This document shows, in pieces, positions 1 through 6,140 of a stretch of 42,539 bases of DNA. A model generated the notes under the pieces. It ran no database searches, was not told the DNA's origin, and saw only the letters and a program-made list of their open reading frames with translations. Source of the DNA: a virus; the IMG/VR virus record IMGVR_UViG_3300045051_000584, positions 1 through 42,539 of that record; one strand, 5' to 3'. Every line of letters begins with the position of its first letter. Positions within the stretch are counted from its first letter, which is position 1. A program made the position numbers and the translations under genes.

Positions 1-177
1 GCACTTTGTCGACGCGCCTGGTGATGAACGCCTTCAGCGCTTCGCGGTCATTGCGGCTTGTGTTGAGTATGGACATCTCGGCCAGCTCGATTATCCACTT
101 GCCCTGCATGTTCGCTATGGTGTCCTTGTTCGACGGGTCCACGGCGAAGTCGGCGCCCCACTTCCAGCCCAGCGCCG
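1..177. repeat. Contig-end direct repeat, copy 1
   Basis: These bases recur at 42363-42539 in the same orientation. I find one difference: A at position 50 against G at 42412. On the coding (minus) strand this is AAT versus AAC, both Asn, within the primase-helicase gene. A repeat inside an essential coding frame with a silent polymorphism fits overlapping ends of a circular or circularly permuted assembly better than a physical terminal repeat. Confidence 0.9.
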
Positions 178-1573
178 CGCAGAGCATAGACTTGCCGGCG
201 TCCTGGGCGCCTTCGAGGATTACGACGTGGTCGAACTTGCAGCCGGGGTGCATTACGCGGGCGACGGCCGCGCAGAGCAGCTTGCGGGCGACGGCCCTGG
301 TGTAATTATTGTCCTCGACGCCGCAGTAGTCGCGCAGCCAATAGTCAAGCCGCTTGACGCCGTCCCACTTCAACCCCGTGAGGTATTCACGCACGGGATG
401 GAACTTGTTCTTGTGCCCGACGTTCACCATAGCCTCGGCTATCTCGGGGACCTTGGCCTCGTAGCCGTGCTGCACGGCCAGGTAGCCCTTCAGCAGCATG
501 AGGTCGTTGTCGGAGATGGCCGTCGTGCTCGGCATTATCCCCTTATGCCACGGCGCCGGGTTTATGAACTCCACCATGCCCGTGAACTCGTTGAGCCCGA
601 AGATTTTATAGAGCCCGCCCTCGGGCAGCTTCAGGTAGTTCAGGAGATTGTAGAAGCACTTTTTAAGCTGGCCATTGTCGAGCGTGACCCAGGAGATTTC
701 CTCCTCTTTCTCGGGCGCCGGCGCCGGCTTCGCGGCCATTATCGTGTCGAAGTCGGCCGCCGGGTGCTTATTGCCGGCTGCCGCCTTCGCGTACTTGTAG
801 GCGTGTATGACCTTCGATTCGAGCTCGTTGCGCGTCCTGGCTATGGCCCGGCGAGGGTTCCAATAGTCCATCATGAGCTCTAGCGTGAGGCCGGGCGGCA
901 GGCCCAGGTCCCGGCCGTGGCAGGCTACTTTGTAGCTGCCCTGAACAGGCGCCGCGTTCTTCAGGTAGTCGACGTAGCGGCCCTGCGTCGCGGCGTCGTT
1001 CTTATACTCGCCGGTGCCCTTCCCCAGCTCGGAGAACGGCACGGCCGAGCGGCGTATGAGCTTCAGCAGCCCCTCGGGCGCCTCGGCCGGCGCGGCCAGG
1101 CTAGAGATGACCTCGTACATCTTCCCGGTGTCGGGGTGCACGCTGCCAGGGCCGACGACCTGCTGGCCGACGGTGCGGCAGTCTATGCCGGGATAATCTT
1201 TGAGGGAGTAACGGACCAGGGTGTCGGGTGATTTGGTGAAGTAGATATGGAAGCCGCCGCCGCCCGTGCGGACGACGAACGTCTTCGATAAATCCACGCC
1301 GCCGTCCTTGGCCAAACGGGCCAGCGGTTTGTCGCCGGCGGCGAAGTGGCGCGGGTCAACGTCGAGCACGACGTCGCCGGGCTTCAGCGCTACGCCGTAG
1401 TTCCCGGCGAGCAGTTCATGCTCGGGGAAGGTAAGCGGCCCAGCCTTGGGCCAATCCGTCGTTGTCGGCGTCTTGCCGTTGAGCGGTATGAGGGTATAGC
1501 CGGCCGCACGCAGGGCGCGGACCATATCGGTCTTGGTCTGCTGGGCCGTGGGGGGAATCGTGGTGTCGGCCAT
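1..1573 (-). CDS. Primase-polymerase / SF3 (VapE-type) helicase, N-terminal 524 codons
   Basis: This is the 5' part of a 715-aa replicative primase-helicase; the rest lies at 41788-42539 and the frame is continuous across the contig join. The start is ATG at 1573, 3 nt after the stop of the HTH gene. The N-terminal ~170 residues resemble an archaeo-eukaryotic primase (prim-pol) domain, with an acidic pair in VLDVDP (D71, D73) and GGFHIYF (H109). After a linker comes a VapE/VirE-like superfamily 3 ATPase with Walker A GAQDAGKS (455-462) and an acidic segment GKWIIELAEM (491-500) as Walker B. Such fusions prime and unwind DNA at phage and plasmid origins. Family assignment is from motifs only. 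It is probably the replication initiator or works next to it at the repeats near 6.1-6.5 kb. Confidence 0.9.
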   Translation of the reverse strand, partial: MADTTIPPTAQQTKTDMVRALRAAGYTLIPLNGKTPTTTDWPKAGPLTFPEHELLAGNYGVALKPGDVVLDVDPRHFAAGDKPLARLAKDGGVDLSKTFVVRTGGGGFHIYFTKSPDTLVRYSLKDYPGIDCRTVGQQVVGPGSVHPDTGKMYEVISSLAAPAEAPEGLLKLIRRSAVPFSELGKGTGEYKNDAATQGRYVDYLKNAAPVQGSYKVACHGRDLGLPPGLTLELMMDYWNPRRAIARTRNELESKVIHAYKYAKAAAGNKHPAADFDTIMAAKPAPAPEKEEEISWVTLDNGQLKKCFYNLLNYLKLPEGGLYKIFGLNEFTGMVEFINPAPWHKGIMPSTTAISDNDLMLLKGYLAVQHGYEAKVPEIAEAMVNVGHKNKFHPVREYLTGLKWDGVKRLDYWLRDYCGVEDNNYTRAVARKLLCAAVARVMHPGCKFDHVVILEGAQDAGKSMLCAALGWKWGADFAVDPSNKDTIANMQGKWIIELAEMSILNTSRNDREALKAFITRRVDKV

Positions 1574-1576
1574 TTA

Positions 1577-1789
1577 CTATTCCCCTTTGTCTTCGCGCTT
1601 CGGCGCCGTGGGTTTCACCACGACGGTAAGCGCGGCTATCTGCGCTTCGGTGAAGAAATACCGCGCGCCGCCGGCGTGGCGGGTATGCTCCACCACCTTA
1701 TCCCGGCAAAGCTGCCGCAGGTATTGCTCGCTGTAGCCGGCGCGCTTGGCGGCCTCGGGCAGCGTGTATAACTTGTTGTCGTTGTCCAT
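1577..1789 (-). CDS. Small helix-turn-helix (MerR/excisionase-like) DNA-binding protein
   Basis: A 70-aa protein with the pattern LYTLPEAAKRAGYSEQYLRQL, typical of a winged HTH of the MerR/excisionase type, then a basic segment (CRDKVVEHTRHAGG) and RYFFTEAQIAAL, where such domains usually read the wing. I chose the ATG at 1789 rather than 1795 because AAGGGG lies about 7 nt before 1789 but touches the 1795 ATG. It sits immediately upstream of the primase-helicase with a 3-nt gap, so the two are co-translated. A role as a repressor, or as an origin-binding partner of the primase, is inference. No integrase is present, so excisionase function is unlikely. Confidence 0.75.
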   Translation of the reverse strand: MDNDNKLYTLPEAAKRAGYSEQYLRQLCRDKVVEHTRHAGGARYFFTEAQIAALTVVVKPTAPKREDKGE

Positions 1790-1799
1790 AGTCATCCCC

Positions 1800-1976
1800 T
1801 TATTTGCAGAAAATGCTTGCGGCTATCATCGCCAGGCCCAGGGAGATGATTACCCATGTGCCTATCGCGTCCGCTGTGCTGTCGAATCCGAGGCCCGCCC
1901 GTCGTAACTGAATGACGGTATAGAGCGGGAGAGTAAGCACGAGCCCGAGTATAACGCCCGCGATTTTGATACCCAT
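1800..1976 (-). CDS. Small membrane protein, 58 aa, two predicted TM segments
   Basis: Starts at ATG 1976, preceded by GAGGAAAATAAT (good ribosome site), with the start overlapping the end of the upstream gene (stop 1978-1980). It has two hydrophobic stretches, IAGVILGLVLTLPLYTVI (about residues 5-22) and WVIISLGLAMIAASIF (about 40-55), joined by a short polar loop with arginines. A longer ORF in the same frame starts at 2126, but its first 50 codons overlap the upstream gene and have no ribosome site, so I reject that start. Function unknown. Small early membrane proteins of phages can act in superinfection exclusion or membrane takeover; nothing here proves that. Confidence 0.7.
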   Translation of the reverse strand: MGIKIAGVILGLVLTLPLYTVIQLRRAGLGFDSTADAIGTWVIISLGLAMIAASIFCK

Positions 1977-1977
1977 A

Positions 1978-2253
1978 TTATTTTCCTCTGTTCCCGTAGT
2001 GTAGCGGATTTCCGTTTTCCTTGTCAAGCTCGCGCTGCACAATGCGGCGCTTCTCGACGTGGTAGCGCTCAATCCAAAGCGCCTTATACTTCTTGCGTGC
2101 GAGCCGCGAAAGCATAAGCAGCTCATGCGCGATAGCGCCGCCCTCCCGTGCGGCGCGGTTAAAATGCAGCTCCGTGGCCTTCAGGGCCCGCGAGTGCACA
2201 TCGGCGGCGTGCATAGCCCAATAGACCCTTTTCATGTTGTCGTACTCGGTCAT
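1978..2253 (-). CDS. Hypothetical basic early protein, 91 aa
   Basis: A mostly helical, charged protein rich in Arg, Lys and His (for example ARKKYKALWIERYHVEKRRIVQREL). The start ATG 2253 overlaps the upstream stop as ATGA and is preceded by AAGGGGGCC, giving strong translational coupling. No recognised domain or catalytic motif. The C-terminal codons contain a candidate promoter (1998-2027). Highly basic early phage proteins often bind nucleic acid or host proteins; that is a guess here. Confidence 0.7.
   Translation of the reverse strand: MTEYDNMKRVYWAMHAADVHSRALKATELHFNRAAREGGAIAHELLMLSRLARKKYKALWIERYHVEKRRIVQRELDKENGNPLHYGNRGK
1998..2027 (-). promoter_or_regulatory. Candidate sigma-70 promoter, TTGACA-N18-TACACT
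   Basis: On the minus strand a perfect -35 TTGACA (2022-2027) and -10 TACACT (1998-2003, one mismatch) are separated by 18 nt. It lies inside the 3' end of the 91-aa gene. It would give transcripts starting near 1991, just before the small membrane protein, HTH and primase-helicase genes. It could boost or time the replication genes separately from the early promoter at 6.03 kb. Found by eye. Confidence 0.55.
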
Positions 2254-2438
2254 TTGGCCCCCTTTTTCACTAGCTTCCCCCGCAGTCTTTCGGCGGCGGC
2301 CTTCCAGGTATCGAACATGAGCGCGGACGGGCTGACTGCCGCAATCATGGACGCCTGGTTAATGCGGCGCGCTACCGTCCAATGCTTGCCCCGCTCGTCT
2401 ACCACGCCGACGGTTATAATTGTTATCAGCTCGGTCAT
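2250..2438 (-). CDS. Hypothetical early protein, 62 aa
   Basis: A small protein with a beta-like start (MTELITIITVGVVDERGKHWTVARRINQ) and a basic helical end finishing in KKGAK. The start ATG overlaps the stop of the upstream 81-aa gene (ATGA) behind GGAGGGGC. Its last four codons double as the ribosome site for the next gene (AAGGGGGCCAAATGA). Function not recognised. Confidence 0.7.
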   Translation of the reverse strand: MTELITIITVGVVDERGKHWTVARRINQASMIAAVSPSALMFDTWKAAAERLRGKLVKKGAK

Positions 2439-2680
2439 AGCTCGCCCCTCCTTCGCGCGGCCCTTTTGGCCTTGCGTTCTTCCAGCTTCGCGGCGTAAAC
2501 CCGCCTGGCCTCAATCTTGACGGCCAGGTCGAACGCCGACACAACGGCCAGCGGATACTCGCGCCGTGTCCCCTTCAGCCTGAACGTAAGCAGGGACGGC
2601 GGCCGCATGGCTACGATTATATCCCGGCCACGAAACGCCGCGCCGGTTATCCGGCGTACTTCTTTGTGTAGCCGTATCAT
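2435..2680 (-). CDS. Hypothetical early protein, 81 aa
   Basis: Begins MIRLHKEVRRITGAAFRGRDIIVAMRPPSLLTFRLKG, a predicted beta-rich N-terminal half, followed by a basic helix (KLEERKAKRAARRRGEL). From memory the N-terminal pattern resembles small conserved phage or plasmid proteins of unknown function, often encoded beside the family represented by the 110-aa gene upstream. The start overlaps the upstream stop (ATGA) with AAGGGGGCC as ribosome site. No function can be assigned. Confidence 0.7.
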   Translation of the reverse strand: MIRLHKEVRRITGAAFRGRDIIVAMRPPSLLTFRLKGTRREYPLAVVSAFDLAVKIEARRVYAAKLEERKAKRAARRRGEL

Positions 2681-3009
2681 TTGGCCCCCTTTGCGCTCAC
2701 GCGCGGCGCCGCAAAGCGCGGTAAGAAGCAGCCCGCCAGCTTCCCCGTCGTGCGCTCGATGTGCCGCTGTATGCCCTGGACGTCGTGGGCCAGGTCCACG
2801 GCGCGCGCCTTTGCCAAGTCTGCCAGCCGCAGCTTGCAGCCGTTCGCGTGGCAGGCCGTAAGGTCCATTATCAGGTCCAGCGGCCTTATTTTTATGGCGT
2901 CCTTGCCGGCTATCAGCTCGACGGTATCGATGTACCGCCGCGCTATTATCTCTATCAGCAGGCGCTCGGTCTTCGACGCCTTCCAGCTAATTTCCCGTGT
3001 CGTCTTCAT
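2677..3009 (-). CDS. Conserved phage protein, DUF6874-like, 110 aa
   Basis: The stretch IMDLTACHANGCKLRLADL ... DLAHDVQGIQRHIERTTGKL closely matches the pattern I remember for a conserved family found in phages and mobile elements (DUF6874: 'TAxHxNGCPLRL', 'HDVxGIRRHIDRxTGKL'). The family has no established function. The protein ends in AKGAK, whose codons carry the ribosome site and overlapping start of the 81-aa gene. Start ATG 3009 overlaps the previous stop. The family name is from memory and should be confirmed by a profile search. Confidence 0.75.
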   Translation of the reverse strand: MKTTREISWKASKTERLLIEIIARRYIDTVELIAGKDAIKIRPLDLIMDLTACHANGCKLRLADLAKARAVDLAHDVQGIQRHIERTTGKLAGCFLPRFAAPRVSAKGAK

Positions 3010-3197
3010 TTGGTCCTCCCTTTGGCCCCTTGGCCTATGTGATTTTTAGCCTTCAATCCCTCTACCGCCCTGCGCTCTACCGTAACAACGCCGAAGCCGC
3101 AGCGCCAGCAATTCATGGCGTAGACTGCGCGCCCGTCGGGCAGCGTCTTTACAAGGCGCCGCTTTTTGTAAACGTGTTCGTGCTTGTGCCCGTGCAT
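3006..3197 (-). CDS. Hypothetical early protein with Cys pair, 63 aa
   Basis: A compact, His- and Cys-containing protein: MHGHKHEHVYKKRR at the N-terminus, then AMNCWRCGFGVVTVERRAVEGLK. The single CxxC and three early histidines hint at metal binding, but a full zinc site is not obvious. Start ATG 3197 has GGGAGGG 7-8 nt upstream. The gene ends in GRTK with a variant of the AGG-CCAAATGA stop/start junction feeding the next gene. Confidence 0.65.
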   Translation of the reverse strand: MHGHKHEHVYKKRRLVKTLPDGRAVYAMNCWRCGFGVVTVERRAVEGLKAKNHIGQGAKGRTK

Positions 3198-3211
3198 AGT
3201 TATGCCCTCCC

Positions 3212-3289
3212 TTACCTTTCAGTCCACCAGCCGTAGACGTCCACGGCGTAGATAAAATTCCACCAGGCCACAAAGAGCGCGGCCTTCAT
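3212..3289 (-). CDS. Very small early protein, 25 aa
   Basis: Reads MKAALFVAWWNFIYAVDVYGWWTER, a tryptophan-rich hydrophobic peptide that could sit at a membrane. Its ATG (3289) overlaps the stop of the 162-aa gene through the same GGGGGGCCAAATGA arrangement used at three other junctions in this operon. That placement is the main reason to believe it is translated. Too short for homology; function unknown. Confidence 0.55.
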   Translation of the reverse strand: MKAALFVAWWNFIYAVDVYGWWTER

Positions 3290-3774
3290 TTGGCCCCCCG
3301 GTATCCGTTCATGAACGCCACAAGCCGCGCGGCCTGGCGGTACGACTTGCAGCGGGCGTACAGTTCCCCGTCGGCGGTTACGACGGCCGGGTAAACCGGC
3401 GCGCCCGCCTCTACGCATACTTCGGGCGCGCTCTCGACCTTAAAAACCGCCGTATGAAAATTGCGATGTTTATAGAGATAGCCGCCCCCGCCGCTATTCT
3501 CTTTTATGGCCACAACGGCCGAAGACAGCACGGCGCCGCCGCCGATACTGCGCGCATTTGGTATCAAGAGCGCCGCTTTTATCTCGGGGCCGAAAGAGCG
3601 GCCAATATAGCCAGTTACGTCGTTTTCTTCGTTCCAGGCTTTGCCCGTTTCCTGGTCCCCGTAGAAAAGCCGGACCCGCAAGCCCTTAACGCGCGCCAGC
3701 TCTAGTGCTACCGCCACGTCCTCGGGCGTGTCTTCGGTAAAATGCGTACCACCGATTAGCTTATACTCTTTCAT
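3286..3774 (-). CDS. Conserved hypothetical phage early protein, 162 aa
   Basis: Begins MKEYKLIGGTHFTEDTPEDVAVALELARVKGLRVRLFYGD and continues GKAWNEENDVTGYIGRSFGPEIKAALLIPN. It is a well-ordered alpha/beta protein, and from memory this motif set recurs in an uncharacterised protein family of phages and plasmids. The C-terminal third (ADGELYARCKSYRQAARLVAFMNG) looks like a separate small domain. Start ATG 3774 follows AAAGGA and a GC hairpin (3790-3813). Location in the early operon suggests a host-takeover or anti-defence role, which is inference. Confidence 0.75.
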   Translation of the reverse strand: MKEYKLIGGTHFTEDTPEDVAVALELARVKGLRVRLFYGDQETGKAWNEENDVTGYIGRSFGPEIKAALLIPNARSIGGGAVLSSAVVAIKENSGGGGYLYKHRNFHTAVFKVESAPEVCVEAGAPVYPAVVTADGELYARCKSYRQAARLVAFMNGYRGAK

Positions 3775-3789
3775 AATGTTTTATCCTTT

Positions 3790-3813
3790 GCCCGGCGTTC
3801 CGCGCCGCCGGGC
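3790..3813 (-). promoter_or_regulatory. GC hairpin in the leader before the 162-aa gene
   Basis: Perfect 8-bp inverted repeat GCCCGGCG / CGCCGGGC with an 8-nt loop, between the stop of the 70-aa gene and the AAAGGA ribosome site of the next gene. No T-run follows, so it is probably an RNA-stability, processing or translation-control element rather than a terminator. Confidence 0.5.
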
Positions 3814-3832
3814 TTGCGCGTCTTCCCGTTGT

Positions 3833-4045
3833 CTAGCGCTCAAACTGCGCGCGCCGCACTATCACGGCGCCTTTCAGGTAGCTGGCGCGGCCCGTCTTAT
3901 TGCGGAGTGCGCGGCGCCCCAGGCGCGCGGCCAGGGCATTGAAGTCTACCGAGATATCAACGGGCACGTCTTCGACGTTGTGCGCGTCATCGGGCGTACC
4001 GTCGATAATCCAGCGCTGGGTAACTGTTCCGTTTTTCACAGGCAT
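3833..4045 (-). CDS. Hypothetical early protein, 70 aa
   Basis: MPVKNGTVTQRWIIDGTPDDAHNVEDVPVDISVDFNALAARLGRRAL, then a short basic end with LKGAVIVRRAQFER. Acidic first half, basic second half. The start at 4045 has AAGGGGGA about 10 nt upstream and lies 2 nt downstream of the stop of the 317-aa gene. No recognisable domain. The protein is likely real because of its ribosome site and tight packing. Confidence 0.65.
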   Translation of the reverse strand: MPVKNGTVTQRWIIDGTPDDAHNVEDVPVDISVDFNALAARLGRRALRNKTGRASYLKGAVIVRRAQFER

Positions 4046-4047
4046 GA

Positions 4048-5001
4048 TTATTTATCCCCCTTTTCTGCGTCCCGCTGGTCTATGAGCGCCCCGACGCGCT
4101 CCACTTCGGCCCGCTCTATGGTGTGGCAGCCGATTTTCAGGACGCCGTTAAACGCCGTTACCGTGAAGCCTTCCACAACGGCGCCGACAATATCCCGGCC
4201 GGCCTTAATAGCGTGCCAAAGTACGCGCGCGGCCTTTATAGACACTACCGCGCCCCTGGACGTTTCGACGGCCGCGCCCTTCAGACGTAAGCGCGTAGGC
4301 AGCGGCGCCCCCATAAGGGACCAATAAGACGGCGCCCGCACGCCTTCAACACCAGCGGTCCAGGCGTCAAGCTGCCGCATTTTCTCGGCCCGCTCGGCGG
4401 CCGCCGCCTTTGCGCGGCGCTCGGCCGCTTCCTTATCCGCTTTGCGGGTCGCTGCCGCTTTCGCGTTTATGCGTGCGCGGTCTGTTTCGCTTATCAAGGT
4501 CCCGGCCTCGGCCTCGGCGGCCTTCGCCAGGATAAGGCGCCCGCGCTTGTGCGCGTCCTTATACATGAGGCCTTTAATCGGGAACAGCCGCACATACTCG
4601 GCCGCCTCGCGCAGCACGGCCAGCAGGTCGCGCTCGCACATCTCGGCGTATTTGCGCGTTTTCATGAGCGCGGCCTGCGCGGCCTCTATGCGGGCCAGGT
4701 AGTCCGCGCGGTTTGCGTCTATATCCTCGGGCGCCGTGTCGGGGCGCGTTACGTTGAAGACTTTCAGGCCCAGGCCGTGAAGCGCGCCGCGCGCATAGCT
4801 CTGATGTTTGGAAGTGGTCACGCTATAGCGCCCGTTATTCATGAGCGCGCAGCGCGTGCCCTCCGAGGTGGTGGCCAGCAGGCCGACAACAAAATGCCGG
4901 CCGTAACTGTAGAGCGCCGGGCCCTCATAGTAAAAGCTGCTGCCCGTGCCCCTGCTGCCCGTCTGATTTGCCCAATTATGCGCTACTTGTGAATTGTTCA
5001 T
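4048..5001 (-). CDS. Conserved hypothetical early protein, 317 aa
   Basis: The N-terminal ~100 residues carry SQVAHNWANQTG, GSSFYYEGPALYSYGRHFVVG and YSVTTSKHQSYARGALHGLG. From memory this set resembles a widespread but uncharacterised domain in phages and plasmids (pattern 'Y-S-Y-x-H-F/IA', 'TxxYSxTTSxHxxxxR'). The middle (about 190-225) is an Ala/Lys/Glu/Arg-rich coiled coil, and the end (about 265-317) is a separate basic alpha/beta segment. The start at 5001 follows AAGGAAAGG and the leader ACTAAAATGAAC, also found before the 303-aa gene. It is the second gene of the early operon. Function unknown. Confidence 0.75.
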   Translation of the reverse strand: MNNSQVAHNWANQTGSRGTGSSFYYEGPALYSYGRHFVVGLLATTSEGTRCALMNNGRYSVTTSKHQSYARGALHGLGLKVFNVTRPDTAPEDIDANRADYLARIEAAQAALMKTRKYAEMCERDLLAVLREAAEYVRLFPIKGLMYKDAHKRGRLILAKAAEAEAGTLISETDRARINAKAAATRKADKEAAERRAKAAAAERAEKMRQLDAWTAGVEGVRAPSYWSLMGAPLPTRLRLKGAAVETSRGAVVSIKAARVLWHAIKAGRDIVGAVVEGFTVTAFNGVLKIGCHTIERAEVERVGALIDQRDAEKGDK

Positions 5002-5032
5002 TTTAGTGTACCTTTCCTTTTTGTGATTTGGC

Positions 5033-5944
5033 CTACTCGCCTTTCATTTTCCGTTCAACGGCCCGCGCGGCGCCCAGCACGTCCAGGTAGCCGGGCCTTT
5101 CGGGATTTTCCGCGCAGCGGTTCATATTCTCTAAAGCACGCAGCAGTTCCGCGCGTTCCCCTGCTACGGCGCGCAGCCTTTCGCGCAGCGCGTCGCGCTC
5201 GCCCGTCATCTTTACCAGGTCATCGGCCAGGCGCCCGGCCTTCTCGCGCATTTTGTCGAGCTCGCGCGCTTTCGCGTCCTGGTCTATGGCGTCGGCCGTG
5301 GCGGCGTTCGCGCAGTCCGCGCACGGCTGGACAACGCCGGCGGCGTCGGCGCTGCTGGCGTATTTAGCGCCGCATATAGGGCAGGGCACATTTTCGGCGG
5401 CGTCTTCCTTCTCTATGCGGTCAATAATAGGCTGTACGGGCGGCAGCGCGTCCAGGCCGCAGCGCTCGCGCATGGCCCGCCCCTGGTCTATATTGGTATC
5501 GAAAGCGCGGCGCGCGCGGGCCTTCTCTATGGCGGCGTCATAATCGGCGCGCGCGGTGTCCGCTGCTAACTTCGCCGCGCGGGCCTGGGCGCTATCCTTG
5601 CCGCTCTTGTAATCCCGGCACGCTTCCTTATAGTCATGGTCTGCGCGCGCCCAGGTTGTAAAATCGGACCAAATGGCGGTATTTACTAGGTCATCCGCCT
5701 CTGTGCGGCCTAACGTGTCGAAGGCGTGCGGAAAGCCCAGGGCCACGGCCAGGCCGCGCCGCGCGTCCTTCTCGGCCCATTCCCGGCGCTCGCCCTCGCG
5801 GCTGTAGGCGTTGCGGCTTATGCCCGTCCGGCTGTGGTAGGCGTCGCGGTTGATTATGCGGCGCGCCAAGACGCGCTCGGCCGCGCGCAGCTCGCGCGCT
5901 ACAAGCGCGGCCGCTTTTCGGTTTTGTCCGTTGTTCGTGTTCAT
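5033..5944 (-). CDS. Early-operon first gene, putative zinc-ribbon/coiled-coil protein, 303 aa
   Basis: First gene after the leftward promoter. The ORF is open from 6037, but that ATG lies upstream of the predicted transcription start. ATG 5944 has AAGGAAGGA at good spacing, so I use 5944. A segment CPICGAKYASS...CADC near residues 187-212 is a typical zinc-ribbon pair. It is followed by a long coiled coil (AKARELDKMREKAGRLADDLVKM...). The N-terminal half is basic and helical, with AYHSRTGISRNAYSR. No catalytic motif. As the most promoter-proximal early gene it may act on host transcription or defence; this is inference. Confidence 0.75.
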   Translation of the reverse strand: MNTNNGQNRKAAALVARELRAAERVLARRIINRDAYHSRTGISRNAYSREGERREWAEKDARRGLAVALGFPHAFDTLGRTEADDLVNTAIWSDFTTWARADHDYKEACRDYKSGKDSAQARAAKLAADTARADYDAAIEKARARRAFDTNIDQGRAMRERCGLDALPPVQPIIDRIEKEDAAENVPCPICGAKYASSADAAGVVQPCADCANAATADAIDQDAKARELDKMREKAGRLADDLVKMTGERDALRERLRAVAGERAELLRALENMNRCAENPERPGYLDVLGAARAVERKMKGE

Positions 5945-5980
5945 TTTAGTGTCCTTCCTTTTGTGTCGTTTCACGTCGGG

Positions 5981-5994
5981 CGCCGCTTGCGGCG
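5981..5994 (-). promoter_or_regulatory. Short GC palindrome in the early mRNA leader
   Basis: CGCCGC/GCGGCG around a 2-nt centre, inside the ~75-nt 5' leader between the predicted transcription start (~6019) and the first gene. The leader also carries ACGACACAA twice, at about 6005-6013 and 5963-5972. This could stabilise the early mRNA 5' end. Confidence 0.35.
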
Positions 5995-6025
5995 TGCGCT
6001 CGCGCTTGTGTCGTTGTCTAGTATT

Positions 6026-6054
6026 AGTATACATCACTAAACGCTGTTTGTCAA
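6026..6054 (-). promoter_or_regulatory. Leftward early promoter, TTGACA-N17-TATACT
   Basis: On the minus strand a perfect -35 (6049-6054) and TATACT -10 (6026-6031) are separated by exactly 17 nt. An AT-rich segment (about 6060-6090, including TAATATATTTAA) sits where an UP element would lie. It would start the leftward operon near 6019 and transcribe the early genes and, with read-through, the whole replication cluster across the contig join. The repeats starting at 6141 lie about 90 nt upstream, suitable for regulation from the origin region. Confidence 0.85.
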
Positions 6055-6140
6055 TGGGTCAACGTAATATATTTAACGATGATTTTTGAGGCCCTAAAAA
6101 TGGGCCTAAAAACGGCCCCGAAAACGGGCACGAAAAAGCC

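Noticed and set aside
1-177. True terminal direct repeat like T7's
   Set aside because: It lies in the middle of the primase-helicase gene and the two copies differ by a silent base. A circular overlap explains it better, though read-end data would settle it.
5945-6037. N-terminal extension of the first early protein from ATG 6037
   Set aside because: It would begin upstream of the predicted transcription start and overlaps the -10 box; ATG 5944 has a strong ribosome site.
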